Source: Notamacropus eugenii (taxonomy: Eukaryota; Chordata; Mammalia; Diprotodontia; Macropodidae). Taken from it: 64,000 bases of DNA. The first letter of the stretch is position 1. Each line of letters starts with the position of its first letter. A program made the position numbers and the translations under genes. The notes under the pieces were generated by a model, which saw only the letters and a program-made list of their open reading frames with translations, was not told the origin of the DNA and ran no database searches. The stretch spans positions 357,086,128 through 357,150,127 of the forward strand of contig NC_092873.1 in NCBI RefSeq assembly GCF_028372415.1, written 5' to 3'. This document shows, piece by piece, positions 22,373-33,586 of the stretch.

Positions 22373-23461
22373 TCATTCTTGTGTTAGAAAGTCAAATTTT
22401 CTTTCCATCTCTGGTCTTTTCATCAAGAAAATTTGAAAATCCTCTATTTCATTGAAAGACCATTTTTTCTCCTGAAGTATTATACTCAGTTTTGCTGGGT
22501 AGGTGATTCTTGGTTTTAGTCCTAGTTCCTTTGACTTCTGGAATATCCTATTCCATTCCCTTCGATCCCTTAATGTAGAAGCTGCTAGATCTTGTGTTAT
22601 CCTGATTGTATTTCCACAATACTTGAATTGTTTCTTTCTAGCTGCTTGCAATATTTTCTCTTTCACCTGGGAATTCTGGAATTTGGCCACAATGTTCCTA
22701 GGAGTTTCTCTTTTTGGATCTCTTTCATGCGGTGTTCTGCAGATTCCTTGAATATTTATTTTGCCCTCTGGTTCTAGAATCTCAGGGCAGTTTTCCTTGA
22801 TAATTTCATGGAAGATGATGTCTAGGCTCTTCTTTTGATCATGGTTTTCAGGTAGTCCCAGAATTTTTACATTGTCTCACCTGATTCTATTTTCCAGGTC
22901 AGTTGTTTTTCCAATAAGATATTTCACATTATCTTCCATTTTTCGAATCTTCTCGCTATGTTCTGTGATATCTGTCTTTCTCACAAAGTCCTTAGCGTCC
23001 ATCTGTACCATTCCAGTTTCGAAAGATCTATTTTCTTCAGTGAGCTTTTGAATCTCCTTTTCCATTTGGCTAATTCTGCTTTTGAAAGCATTCTTCTCCT
23101 CATTGGCTTTTTGAACCTCTTTTGCCAATTGAGTTAGGCTAGTTTTCAAGGTGTTAATTTCTTCACCATTTTTTTGGTTCTCCTTTAGCAGGGAGCTGAT
23201 ATGCTTTTCATGCTTCTCTTTCATCCCTCTCATTTCTCTTCCCAGTTTTTCCTCCACCTCTCTAACTTGATTTTCAAAATTCTTTTTGAGCTCTTCCATG
23301 GCCTGAGCCCATTGGGTGGGCTGGGACACAGAATCCTTGATTTCTGTGTCTTTGCCTGATGGTAAGCATTGTTCTTCCTCATCAGAAAGGAAGGGAGGAA
23401 GTGTCTTTTCTCAGAGAAAGTACCCTTCAATAGTTTTATTTCTTTTCCCTTTTCTGGGCAT
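22373..23461 (-). pseudogene. HAL1 G ORF1
   Basis: ATG at 23461 (MPRKGKEIK), then an early one-base shift in an A run. The coiled coil is open from 23329 (EELKKNFENQVREVEEKLGR, EKEIQKLTEENRSFETGM). The RRM reads YLIGKTTDLENRIR, then a stop at about 22877. The C-terminal domain 22690-22373 reads AKFQNSQVKEKILQAARKKQ and STLRDRREWNRIFQKSKELG. Few lesions, so relatively young. Confidence 0.8.
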
Positions 23462-23469
23462 TCTCCCCA

Positions 23470-24303
23470 GCCAGTGGCTTGACCTCTGAATATTCTCCTC
23501 ACACCCACCTCACCTCCTGATCCTCCCAGCCGGCGTTTGGGGACTGGGATTCAAATGCTGCTTCCAGCCTTAGGGCTTTTGGCGGGGGCAGGGCTGCTAT
23601 TCAGTGTGAGAATTAAGTTCAGATGGTCAGGTCGGGGCAGGGCCGCCTCTCAGGCACCGTTCCCTTGGGGGGTTTATGCACAGACCTTCCACAATGGATC
23701 CAGGCTCCCGCTCGCTTGGGGAGCCCCTGTCTGCAGCCGCCTCTCAGCTTCTATCTCCCAGGGGGGCCCGAGCCATGGGGACACCCCACTCCCTTCTCAC
23801 CCCGCCAAAGAGACTCTCTCACCGACCCTCGTCACCTGTGTGGGGGGGGGGGGGGGCTTGTGCCGCCGCTGAATATCCCGTCCCTGAAGCCTGCTCGGAT
23901 CTGTACCTCTCGGAGCCCCAGCTGCCACAGGTCTGGACTGGGCTCTGTGTCTGCAGCAGGACGGACCTTTTGCAAGAAGATTGCAGGTCCCTCTGTGGGT
24001 GGAGGGACCTGCGTGGCCGCTGGAGATCCCGTCTCCGTAGCCCGCTCGGATCTTTTCCTCACGGTGTCACGGCCGCTGCACGGCTGCACTCAGCTCCCAG
24101 TCCCAGCGCCCAGTCCGCAGCGCGAAGGACCCCCGTGAGAGGTTTGCAGGTCTCTCCGGAACAGAAATCTCCCTCGCTCCAATATTCTGTGGCCTCTGGG
24201 TGCAGAATTCGCCATGAGTTACTCCCCTCTAGCCGTTCTGTGGGTTGTGGGTTCGGAGCTATGTGTATGTGCGTCTTTCTACTCCGCCATCTTGGCTTCG
24301 CCT
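23470..24303 (-). promoter_or_regulatory. CpG-rich 5' UTR/promoter of HAL1 G
   Basis: Many intact CpGs (for example around 23640, 24005-24070 and 24110-24130), unlike the rest of this AT-rich window. It ends in the L1-type YY1-like start AAGATGGCGG near 24285. A 14-base G run lies near 23842-23856. Confidence 0.65.
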
Positions 24304-24790
24304 CCTGAGTTCTCTTTTAGACATGTTGAGTTTAAGATGGCTACTGGAAATTCAATTTGAGATTCTAAAAGGTAATTAGAGATGTGAGATTTGAGGTCAG
24401 CAGAGAAGTTGGGGCAAGATACATATATCTGATATGCATGAGCATACAGATGGTAATTAATTCCATGGGCATTCATGAGATCACCAGGGAAGTAGTACAG
24501 AGAGAGCAGGGGTCCCAGGACAGACACTTATAGCTAGAGGGAATGATTTGATTGATGAAGAGACAGAGAAAGAGCAGTTAGACTATTGAAAATCAAGAGA
24601 GAAGAGAGTATCAAAGAGGAGAGGGTGGTCAATAGTGTTAAAGGCTACAGAGCAGTCAAAGATAATGCAGAGTGAGACAATGTCATTGGATTTGGCAACT
24701 AAGAGATTATTGGTACCTTTGAAGAGATCAGTTTCAGTGGAGTGATGAACTAAGGAGCCAGATTTTAAGGGGTTCACAAAGAGTGAAAAG
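24304..24790 (-). mobile_element. L2 LINE, right part (reverse transcriptase remnant)
   Basis: Minus-strand SVLGPLL, then NAHGINYHLYAHAYQIYVSCP (YADD decayed to YAHA) at 24527-24279, and SVAFNTIDHPLLFDTLFSL at 24777-24583. These are L2 reverse transcriptase motifs. Confidence 0.75.
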
Positions 24791-24824
24791 ATAGGAAATG
24801 GAATAATCTATTATAAATGGACTT

Positions 24825-24878
24825 TTTTTCATTTTTAAAATATTTATTTTTTATCTTTTTAATAAATTTGATGTTCCA

Positions 24879-24937
<59 letters not shown>

Positions 24938-25600
24938 GCAGCTCATTCATACATTGAGAAGACAGGCAATACGACAACCATCACACATGTGAAATCAGGC
25001 ACAGCATATTTCCATATTAGCCACATTGCAAATAAAAGCAAGAAAAATAGAGAAAGTGACAAAATTTGTACTCAGAATTCCTCAGTTTTCTTTCTGGAGA
25101 TAGATAGCAAATTTTCATTATAAACCTTTCCAAGTTATCTTGGATCATTATAGTGATTAGAGTAGCTAAGTGTCTCATAGTTGTTCAACCCTATAATGTA
25201 GGTGTTATTATGTACAGTGGTCTCCTTGTAATCACTTCACTTTGAATCAGGGCATATAGGTCTTTCCAGGTTTTTCTGAAACCATCCCTTTTTTCATTTT
25301 TCTAAATCAATGAATGAATTAATCAATTATTTATTTTTTCCCAGTCACATGTAAAGATATTTTCAATATTTATTTTTGCAAGATTTTGAGTTCCAAATTT
25401 TCTCCCTCCCTTCCTTCCCTCTCCCCTCCTTAAGACAGCAAGAAATCTGATTATAGGTTACACGTGCACATCATGTTAAATATATTTCTACATTAGTCAT
25501 ATTGTGGAAGAAAAATCAGAACAAAAAGGGAAAAAATCATAAGAAAGGAAAAAAGTGAAAAGTATACTTCATACTGCATTCAGACACCATATGTACTGTT
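24825..25600 (-). mobile_element. old L1 3'-end fragments, duplicate of 3925-4640
   Basis: Same two-part structure as in unit 1. It now carries a CT microsatellite at 24882-24935. Confidence 0.6.
24882..24935. repeat. (TC)n microsatellite
   Basis: 27 TC repeats. Unit 1 has only ATCTCTCTCTTTCC at the matching site (about 3985), so this is a post-duplication expansion. Confidence 0.95.
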
Positions 25601-25609
25601 CTATGGCCC

Positions 25610-26084
25610 CTTCTGAAGCCACACTGACTGAAAGATCAGCCTATTACGGAAGACTCTGAAAAGAATCTTGCTAGGAATAAGAAAGAGACTTCCCTGTGAT
25701 TGTCATAGGACAATCTATTTCCTTTACCTTTTTAGAGATTGACAATGGAGGCATCCTTGAACTCCTGGGGGATGTTGTCCTCTTGTCATATAACCTGGAA
25801 AATTTCAGGCAGCTTTTGTATGAGTAAAGGTACCCCTATCTTGTAAATCTCAGATGGAATAGCATCAGCACGCGGTGTTCACCACACATAAGAAGCCTGA
25901 TGTCATTCAAAATCTTTTCTTCCCTTGCAACTTCAGCTAGGGAGGGATTGACATCAATCTGAGGCAAAAGGTCAATAGCCTCGGCATTGAATGATGATGA
26001 TCTGTTGAGAATACTATGGAAATGTTCAGCCAATTTCTCTGGAAGTATATTGTTATGCTGAGCAGAACAGAGATATCTACACAA
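25610..26084 (-). mobile_element. inverted 5' part of RTE-like LINE, duplicate of 4640-5107
   Basis: Minus-strand LAEHFHSILNRSSSFNAEAI and EVAREEKILNDIRLLMCG. The same inversion junction is found as in unit 1 (26084/26085). Confidence 0.6.
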
Positions 26085-27430
26085 TGTTTGTAGATATGAC
26101 CAAGGCCTTTGATACTGTTAGTCTCGATGACATGGAGAATTACATCAAAATTTGGTTGCCCAGAGCAGTTCATCAGTATTGTATATCAATTCCATGATGC
26201 CATACTTGCCTGGGTTCTGGATGATGAACACTGCTCTCATGCTTTCCCAGTCACCAGTGGAGTGAAAGAAGGCTGTGTCCTTGCTCCCATGCTTTTTAGT
26301 ATATTTTCAGTCATGTTATCAAATGATTTTAAGGGGAAAGAACAGGGCATCAAGGTCAGCTACTGCAATGATGATAAATACTTCAAATTAAGAAGGTTAG
26401 AAGTGAAGATCAAAGTGGAGGGAATATTGGTGAATGATTTTCTGTTTGCAGATGTTTGTGCACTCGATGTTGTCTCTAAAGCTGAGAAGCAACAAAATAT
26501 CGATCAATTCTCTGCTACTTTTGCTAATTTGGGCTTACCAATTAACATCAAGAAAACACAGTTACTCCATCAGCCACCACTACACCATCCATAAGTGCAA
26601 CCATCAGTTACAGCAAATGGAGAAGTTTTGAGTGCTGTGGATTAGTTCACTTACTTTGGCAGTGTACTTTCCAGGGATTTACACATTGATAATGAGGCTG
26701 ATGCACACATTTCCAGAGCTACGTCAGTGTTCCAGAGCTAGGCAATGGAGAGTATGGGAGAGAAGAGATATTAGAGTGACTACCAAACTAAAAGTCTACA
26801 AAGTCGTTGTGCTGACCTCATTGTTCCATGCCAGGGAAACATGAACAGCATATCAATGCCATGGCAGGACATTGAATCACTTTCATTTGAATTGTCTTAG
26901 GAAGATTCTGAAGGTCATCTAATAAAATGGGGTACCAAACACTGAGGTCTTTCCTCAAATGAAACTGCCAGTAATTCAAACTCTACTATAGAGAGCACAA
27001 CTATGATCAGTGGTCCATTCTGTTCCAATGTCAAACATACACTTACCAAAAAGACTATTTTTATGCAGAACTCACACAGGGCAAGCACTCACATGGTCTT
27101 CAGAGGAAATGACACAAGGACACCCTGAAGTTTTCTGTTAAAAACTTTGAAACTGACTGTGTGACATGGGAGACATTGGTACAGGAATACTCAATATGGG
27201 TGTTCATCCCTCATCAGAGAAGGTGCTATGCTCTATGAGCAAAGCAGAATTGAAATAGCTCAAAAGAAACACAAAATGTACAATTTAGACAATCCTCCTC
27301 AAGTGTTCTTATGGACTATTTTGGCCAAACTTATGGTTTGGTCATAGCTTGTACTGGTCTGATCAGCCAGAGACACACTGTAACTTGATTCTAATATAGT
27401 GAGGCCATTTTGGTTCTCTTTGAGAATTAA
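26085..27430 (+). mobile_element. RTE-like LINE 3' part, duplicate of 5108-6500
   Basis: Plus-strand DMTKAFDTVS, KFGCPEQFISIVYQFHDAIL, VSYCNDDKYFKLRRLEVKIK, NDFLFADVCALDVV and KLKVYKVVVLTSLFHARET. Open from 26109 to 26594, better kept than the unit 1 copy, but dead (FADD reads FADV; stops follow). Confidence 0.7.
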
Positions 27431-27539
27431 GGACAGCCACACCAACTTGCCTCTACTGTTAAGTGACTTCAATAAAAGCATACAAGTAGCAAATGAAAGT
27501 GTTATAAATTGATTCCAGCTCCTCTGCAATGTCACTGCA

Positions 27540-27663
27540 TATATACACATATATATATTCATATATATGTGTGTGTGAGTGTATTTATGTATGTATATAT
27601 GGATATATAAGTATATGCATATATACTTGTATGTATATATGTATATGTTTGTGTGTATATACA

Positions 27664-27712
<49 letters not shown>

Positions 27713-27716
27713 GTCA
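27540..27716. repeat. TA/TATG to (ATCT)n compound microsatellite
   Basis: An ATATAC-type stretch followed by 12 ATCT repeats from about 27664. Unit 1 (6585-6600) has only GCATATAAATACAATG there. Confidence 0.9.
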
Positions 27717-27719
27717 TCT

Positions 27720-28252
27720 ATCCAATGTTCAAATAAGCCAGGGAAGTTGACCTTAGAGCTCTCATTAGATACTGATGTCATAAGGGTAACCAAAATTCAA
27801 ACACTTCCAGAAAGGAAGAAACCAGCAGATTTTAGGTCCTCAAAATATGAAGACTTTTCCAAAGTTTTCAATAGAATGGGTTATGTTAATATGATATGAC
27901 ACACAGTTTGGACTGTTCTAAGTAATCATCATTTCTTCAGTTCATCTACGCATTAGCTCACACTTAGTACCACAGTTTTCCTCATTACTCATAAGTGATT
28001 ATTTTTCTTCTCTTCTTGAGAATTCATTGCACCTTTCTGAAATAATCTTTTCTCTCATGGGGCACCAAAAGTGATCTCTTCCTTAGGAAGGCCATTTTCC
28101 AAATAAAGTGCAGATGTAACATCTAGATACGAGAAAGCAACACTTGGAAGGGCCCATGTATCATTATCACATGAATCTTGACAGTTGCCTTCAAAGTTCA
28201 GGAAGAAGTATAATGAATGAACTTAGATCAACACATTGGGTAATTGCTACTG
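27720..28252. other. end of duplicated unit 2 (KRTAP upstream sequence)
   Basis: Collinear with 6595-7093. The match stops at GGTAATTGCTACTG (28252), which corresponds to unit 1 position 7093, only 233 bases before the ATG of KRTAP copy 2. L1 sequence follows directly. Confidence 0.7.
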
Positions 28253-29175
28253 CACCCCTTTGTAATTTCTTATAGCATAATAGTGCTCCATTACAATCAT
28301 ATACCACCACTTGCTCAGCCATTCCCCATATGATGGGCATCACCTCAATTCTGAATTCTTTGACACCATGAAAAAGTTGCTGTAAATATTTTTTGTACAT
28401 ATGGGTTCTTTTTCTTTGATTTCTTTGGAAAACAGACTTAGTAGTGGTATTGCTGAGACAAAGGGTAAGCACAATTTTATAGCCCTTTGAGTATAGTTAC
28501 AAATTATTCTGTAGAATGTCTCTTATTTATTGTTTCTTAATGTCTCATGGAATCTTTAATTTCCACTTGCTCAATTCTATTTTTTTCTATAGTCTGATTC
28601 TTTTTCTGGTTTTTGTTCATTTCCTCAGCCATTTATTTGACTTTTGAGCTTCCAATGGGAATGGGGAGGTATGCTGTCAGCCACTCCATCCCCCCACAAT
28701 CTGTGGACCTTGAACTCCAGAAACAGCACCTGCTCCTAATCTTGCTGGTGCTGCAGAAGCTACTGGCTCCTCTGCCCCCTCCATTGCCCTAGGGCTGGGG
28801 GCTGACCACTGTACTCTCTCTCACAAGTCAGATAGGTTTTTTCCTCTGATGTTCCAATTTGTCCTTGGCTTTTGGTGTTGTGAAGTTTGGAAACCACCAC
28901 AGGTCAAGGATTCAGTCCCCCTGAGGCCTGCTCAGGTCCTGTCTGTGCTGGCACAGCCCTGGCTGGACTACTCTCTGGTCAGAGCCCAGCATGATACATG
29001 CTTCCCAATGACCTTCCAGGGTGTCTTGGGTTGGAGATTTGCTTCAGTCCATCATTCTGTGGGTTCTGCAACTCTGCAGCAGAACTTGTTTAGAGTCATT
29101 TTTTACAGGTATTTGGCTGGATTGTGGAGAGAGCTCTAGAAAATCCCTGCTTTTACTCTGCCAACTTGGCTCAGC
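28253..29175 (-). mobile_element. rearranged L1 (H): ORF2 C-terminus joined to a 5' end
   Basis: 28253-28515 is antisense to the end of L1 ORF2 (ATAGTGCTCCATTACAATC, TTGCTGTAAATATTTTTTGTAC). At about 28516 it jumps to the ORF1 start and 5' UTR region, ending at 29175 with (minus strand) GGCTGAGCCAAGTTGGCAG, an L1-type start. Everything between is missing. Confidence 0.55.
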
Positions 29176-30116
29176 CTGCCTTGCCATTCTAATTTTTAAA
29201 GTAAGTATTTTCCCCAGTGAATTTTTGTGCCTCCTTTTCCATTTCTTTTCCTAATGTTTCCTCTTTCACTCCTATTTCTTTGTTTAACACCTCCAGGAAT
29301 TCTTTTTTTTACATGTGAATTTATTTATTTCTAGTTTTTAACATTCATTTCCACAAGATTTTAAGTTCCAAATTTTCTCCCATATTTCCCCTCCCCCACC
29401 CTGAGATGGTATGCATTCTGATTACCCCTTTCCTCAGTCTGTCCTCCTTTTTTTATTCCTTCTTTCTTATCCCCTTCCTCTTTACTTTCTTGAAGGAAAA
29501 GATAGATTTCTAAACTCCATTGCCTGCGTATCTTATTTTCTAGTTGCATGTAAAAATAATGTTTTCATCATTTGTTTTTAAAACTTTGAGTTTCAAATTC
29601 TCTCCCTTCTTTCCTCCCCACCCATCTCCATTAAGAAGACAAGCAATTCAATATAGGTTATATATGTGTACTTCTGCAAAACACCTTCATAATAGTAGTA
29701 TTATGAAATGTTAACTGTATTTCCCTCTATCCTATCCCACTCTCCAATTATTCTGTTTTCTCCTTTGACCTTGTCCCTTTTCTAAATGTTTGCTTCTGAC
29801 CACCCCATCCCCCAATCTGCCCTTCCTTCTATCATCTGCACTCCCTTATCCCCTCTCCACCTACTTTCCTCTACGGTAAGATACTCAATTGAGTGTGTAT
29901 ATTATTCCCTCCTTAAGATAAATCTGATGAGAGTAAGGTTCACTCATTCCTTCTCACCTTTCCCCTCTTCACCTCCCTTGTAAAACCTTCTTCATGTCTC
30001 TTTTATGTGAAATAATTTACCCCATTCTCTCTCTTTCTCCTTCTCCCAATATATTCCTCCCTCATTCCACAATTTTATTTTTAAATATCATACTTTCATA
30101 TTCAACTCACCCTATG

Positions 30117-30118
30117 CC

Positions 30119-30177
<59 letters not shown>

Positions 30178-30210
30178 ATCTATCTATCTATCTATCTATC
30201 TATTTATCTA

Positions 30211-30248
<38 letters not shown>

Positions 30249-30306
30249 ATCTCTCTCTCTATCTATCTATCTGTCTATCTGTCTATCATCTATCTATCTA
30301 TCATCT
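30117..30306. repeat. (ATCT)n microsatellite in HAL1 E 3' UTR
   Basis: About 190 bases of ATCT repeats with CATC, TTAT and TGTC interruptions, between CACCCTATGCC and AACTACCCTAATACTG. Confidence 0.95.
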
Positions 30307-30439
30307 CATCTAACTACCCTAATACTGACAAAGGTCTCATGAGTTCCAAATATCATCTTTCCATGTAGGAATGTAAACAGTTCAACTTCCAGAAGTCTCT
30401 TATGATTTCTCTTTCCTATTTACTTTTTTGTATTTCTCT

Positions 30440-31273
30440 TTATTCCTGTATTTGAAAGTCAAATTTTCTATTTAGCTTTGGTATTTTCATCAAGAATGCT
30501 CAAAAGTCCTCTATTTCACTGAAATTCCATTTTTCCCCCGAAAAATTATACTCAGTTTTATTGGGTAGGTGATTCTTGGTTTTAAACCTAGGTCATCTGA
30601 TCTCTAGAATTTCATATTCTAAGCATTTTTATCCTATAATGTAGAAGCTGCTAGATCTTGTGTTTTCATAATTGTATTTCCACAATACTTGAATTGCTTC
30701 ATTCTGACTCCTTGAAATATTTTTTCCTTGACCTGGGAACTCTGGAATTTGACTATAAAATTCTTGAAGAGTTTCCTTTTGAGATCTCTTTCAGGAGGTG
30801 ATTGGTGGATTCTTTCCATTTCTATTTTACCCTCTTATTCTAGAATATCAGGGCAATTTTCCTTGATAATTTCTTGAAAGATGATGTCTAGGCTCTTTTG
30901 TTGATCATGGCTTTCAGGTATTCCCATAATTTTTAAATTATCTCTCTTGGATCTATTTTTCAGGTCAGTTCTTTTTCCAATTTCATGTTGTCTTCTATTT
31001 TTTCATTCTTTTGGCTTTATTTTATAATTTTTTGATTTCTCATAGAGTCATTAGCTTCCATTTGCTTCATTCTAATTTTTAAGGAATTATTTTCTTCAGT
31101 GAGCTTTAGGACCTCCTTTTCCATTTGACCAATTCTGCTTTGTAAAGCATTCTTCTCCTCATTGGCTTTTTGACTTCTTTTGCCATTTGGGTTAATCTGT
31201 TTTCTAAGGTGGTATTTTCTTCAGTATTTTTTTGAGTCTCCTTTAATAAGGTGTTGACTTGATTTTCATGATT
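30440..31273 (-). pseudogene. HAL1 E ORF1, C-terminal part
   Basis: Minus-strand pieces include VKFQSSQVKEKIFQGVRMKQ, FKYCGNTIMKTQDLAASTL (30819-30634) and upstream coiled-coil sequence to 31273. Multiple stops. The N-terminal part is at 37421-37705. Confidence 0.65.
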
Positions 31274-31899
31274 TTTATTATTTTTAATATATAATTTATT
31301 TATTTTTCAATTCTTAACATTCACTTCCATTTGAATTTGAATTCGAAATTTTCTCCCCATTTCTCCCCACCCCCACCCCAGGACAGCATGTACCCAATCC
31401 ACCCCTTCCAGCAGTCTGTACTCCCTTCTATTACCCACCATTCTTCCATCCCCTTTCCCTTCTATTTTCTTGTAGGGCAAAATAGATTTCTATACTCCAT
31501 TGTCTGTATAGCTTAATTTCCAGTCTCATGCTAAAACAATTTTTAACATTCATTCTTAAAGCTTTTGAGTTCCATATTCTTTCCCTCCCTCCCCACTCAC
31601 CCTCACTGAGAAAGCAAGCAATTCCATATAGGCCACACGTGTGTAACAATGCAAAGCAGTTCCATAATAGTTATGTTGTAAAAGACTAACCACATTTCCT
31701 TCTGTCTTATACTGCCATTCATTTATTCCACTCTCTCCCTTGACCTGTCCTCCTACAATAATGTTTGCTTCTGATTATCCCTTTCCCCAAATTACTGTCC
31801 CTTCCATTATCTTCCCCCTTCTAATCCCTTCCCCTTTGCCTTCTTACAGGGTAAAATAGATTTCCATATCCAAATGAGTGTGTGTTATTCCTTCCTTAA

Positions 31900-32498
<599 letters not shown>

Positions 32499-32973
32499 AC
32501 CTTGAGGACAAAGCATGGACTTTTCAGGGTTTTTCCCATGATGTTTTTAAAGATTTTCTTGATGATTTCTACTTTCCCATGCAGTAGAAATTAAGACAAC
32601 ATAAACCAAATTTTACTATCCAGAATTGTGTTGTAAAAGTAGCAGGTGGACAATATATAAATCTGAGTTATGACTAATTAATTTTTTTCTCCATGAGAAA
32701 ACTGAAAACCCCCAAATACAATGAAAATCATATATTAAAGACTTTTAAGTTTAGGAATATTCAACATTCTCATTTATTTTGGTTAACTGCTAAAGAATAA
32801 GCAAATTTGAGAAAATAAGTGGAAATCTTTAACACGACATGAAAAAGAAAATGAAGTCTAGGAAGAACTGCTGACATAAATAAAAGAGTCAAAGGATAAA
32901 GCTGTAACCATTACATTAAGCCTTCTATTGGTGGTGAATTGCTGTTGTTTTCTTAACTTTGGAAGCTGATCAT

Positions 32974-33586
32974 TGTCAGGCCTAGAGGCCTAAGGGCTAC
33001 ACAAGTCTTACCTTACCTATCGCAGGTCTTTGGCTGGCCAAACTGGATAAACGTATGAGAGAAGAAACTTTCCAGAGTCGAACAAGGGTTAAGCTTTATT
33101 CAGGGTCTTGGCTACATGTGCAGGGGGAACTCCTCCTGAGGAGAGAGAGAAATCTCCCAAGGAGGCAAAGATCTTACAGTAAGAGAATGGAAGCGGAAGT
33201 GGAAGTGGGGAGAGAGGGGAGAGGGAAGAGCGAAGAGAGGAGAGAAGAAAGAGGGGCCTTCTGTCCTCTAAGGGCCCCTCAGCGCTAAGAGCCCTTCAGG
33301 CTTTCCTGACCCTACTTAAGCTCTCCTGCCGCATAGTTTGCACCTGAATACTGTGCCTGTTAGACAACAATAGGTGTGCTCAGACCCCAGGCCAATCTCG
33401 AGGGCGGGGATGCTCTCTCCCAGCACTTTTCCCACGGGAAGAGGTGGAAATGCACGAGATAGCCCGGTCTCACACCTCAATTCCCTGCTGTTCCCTGGGG
33501 GGCCTCATGAGAACTCTAAGGTTTAGAAGTCCTCACCTTTACCCGCCCGAGACTGTCCACATGGAACTGAGCTTACACCCCCAACA
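32974..33586 (-). mobile_element. solo LTR of an endogenous retrovirus
   Basis: 613-base segment starting TGTCAGG and ending CCCAACA (TG..CA ends) with a perfect 6-base host duplication GATCAT at 32968-32973 and 33587-33592. On the minus strand it starts TGTTGGGGG and carries a poly(A) signal AATAAAGCTT at 33091-33100, so transcription would run leftward. There is no internal viral sequence, so it is the product of LTR-LTR recombination. A 6-base duplication is usual for beta-retrovirus-like (class II) elements, but the class is unproven. Confidence 0.75.

Larger units (their letters stand above)
21372..24303 (-). mobile_element. HAL1 element G, full length, with perfect target-site duplication
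   Basis: Flanked by CCTGAGTTCTCTTTTA at 21356-21371 and 24304-24319 (16 of 16). It lies inside the L2 copy of unit 2 and is absent from unit 1. Order on the minus strand: 5' end GGAGGCGAAGCCAAGATGGCGG at 24303, CpG-rich 5' UTR to about 23465, ORF1 23461-22373, 3' UTR with an A-rich end at 21372. Length about 2.93 kb with no ORF2. The cleanest HAL1 in the window. Confidence 0.8.

Noticed and set aside
23676-24308. 210-codon plus-strand frame in GC-rich DNA
   Set aside because: It lies wholly in the antisense of the HAL1 G 5' UTR and continues into the L1-type start. There is no protein family likeness.
30117-30306. CRISPR-like regular repeats
   Set aside because: It is a simple ATCT microsatellite with no spacers; the DNA is mammalian.
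33055-33288. 77-codon Arg/Glu-rich frame
   Set aside because: It falls inside the solo LTR, on the strand opposite to its poly(A) signal, in a purine-rich tract.
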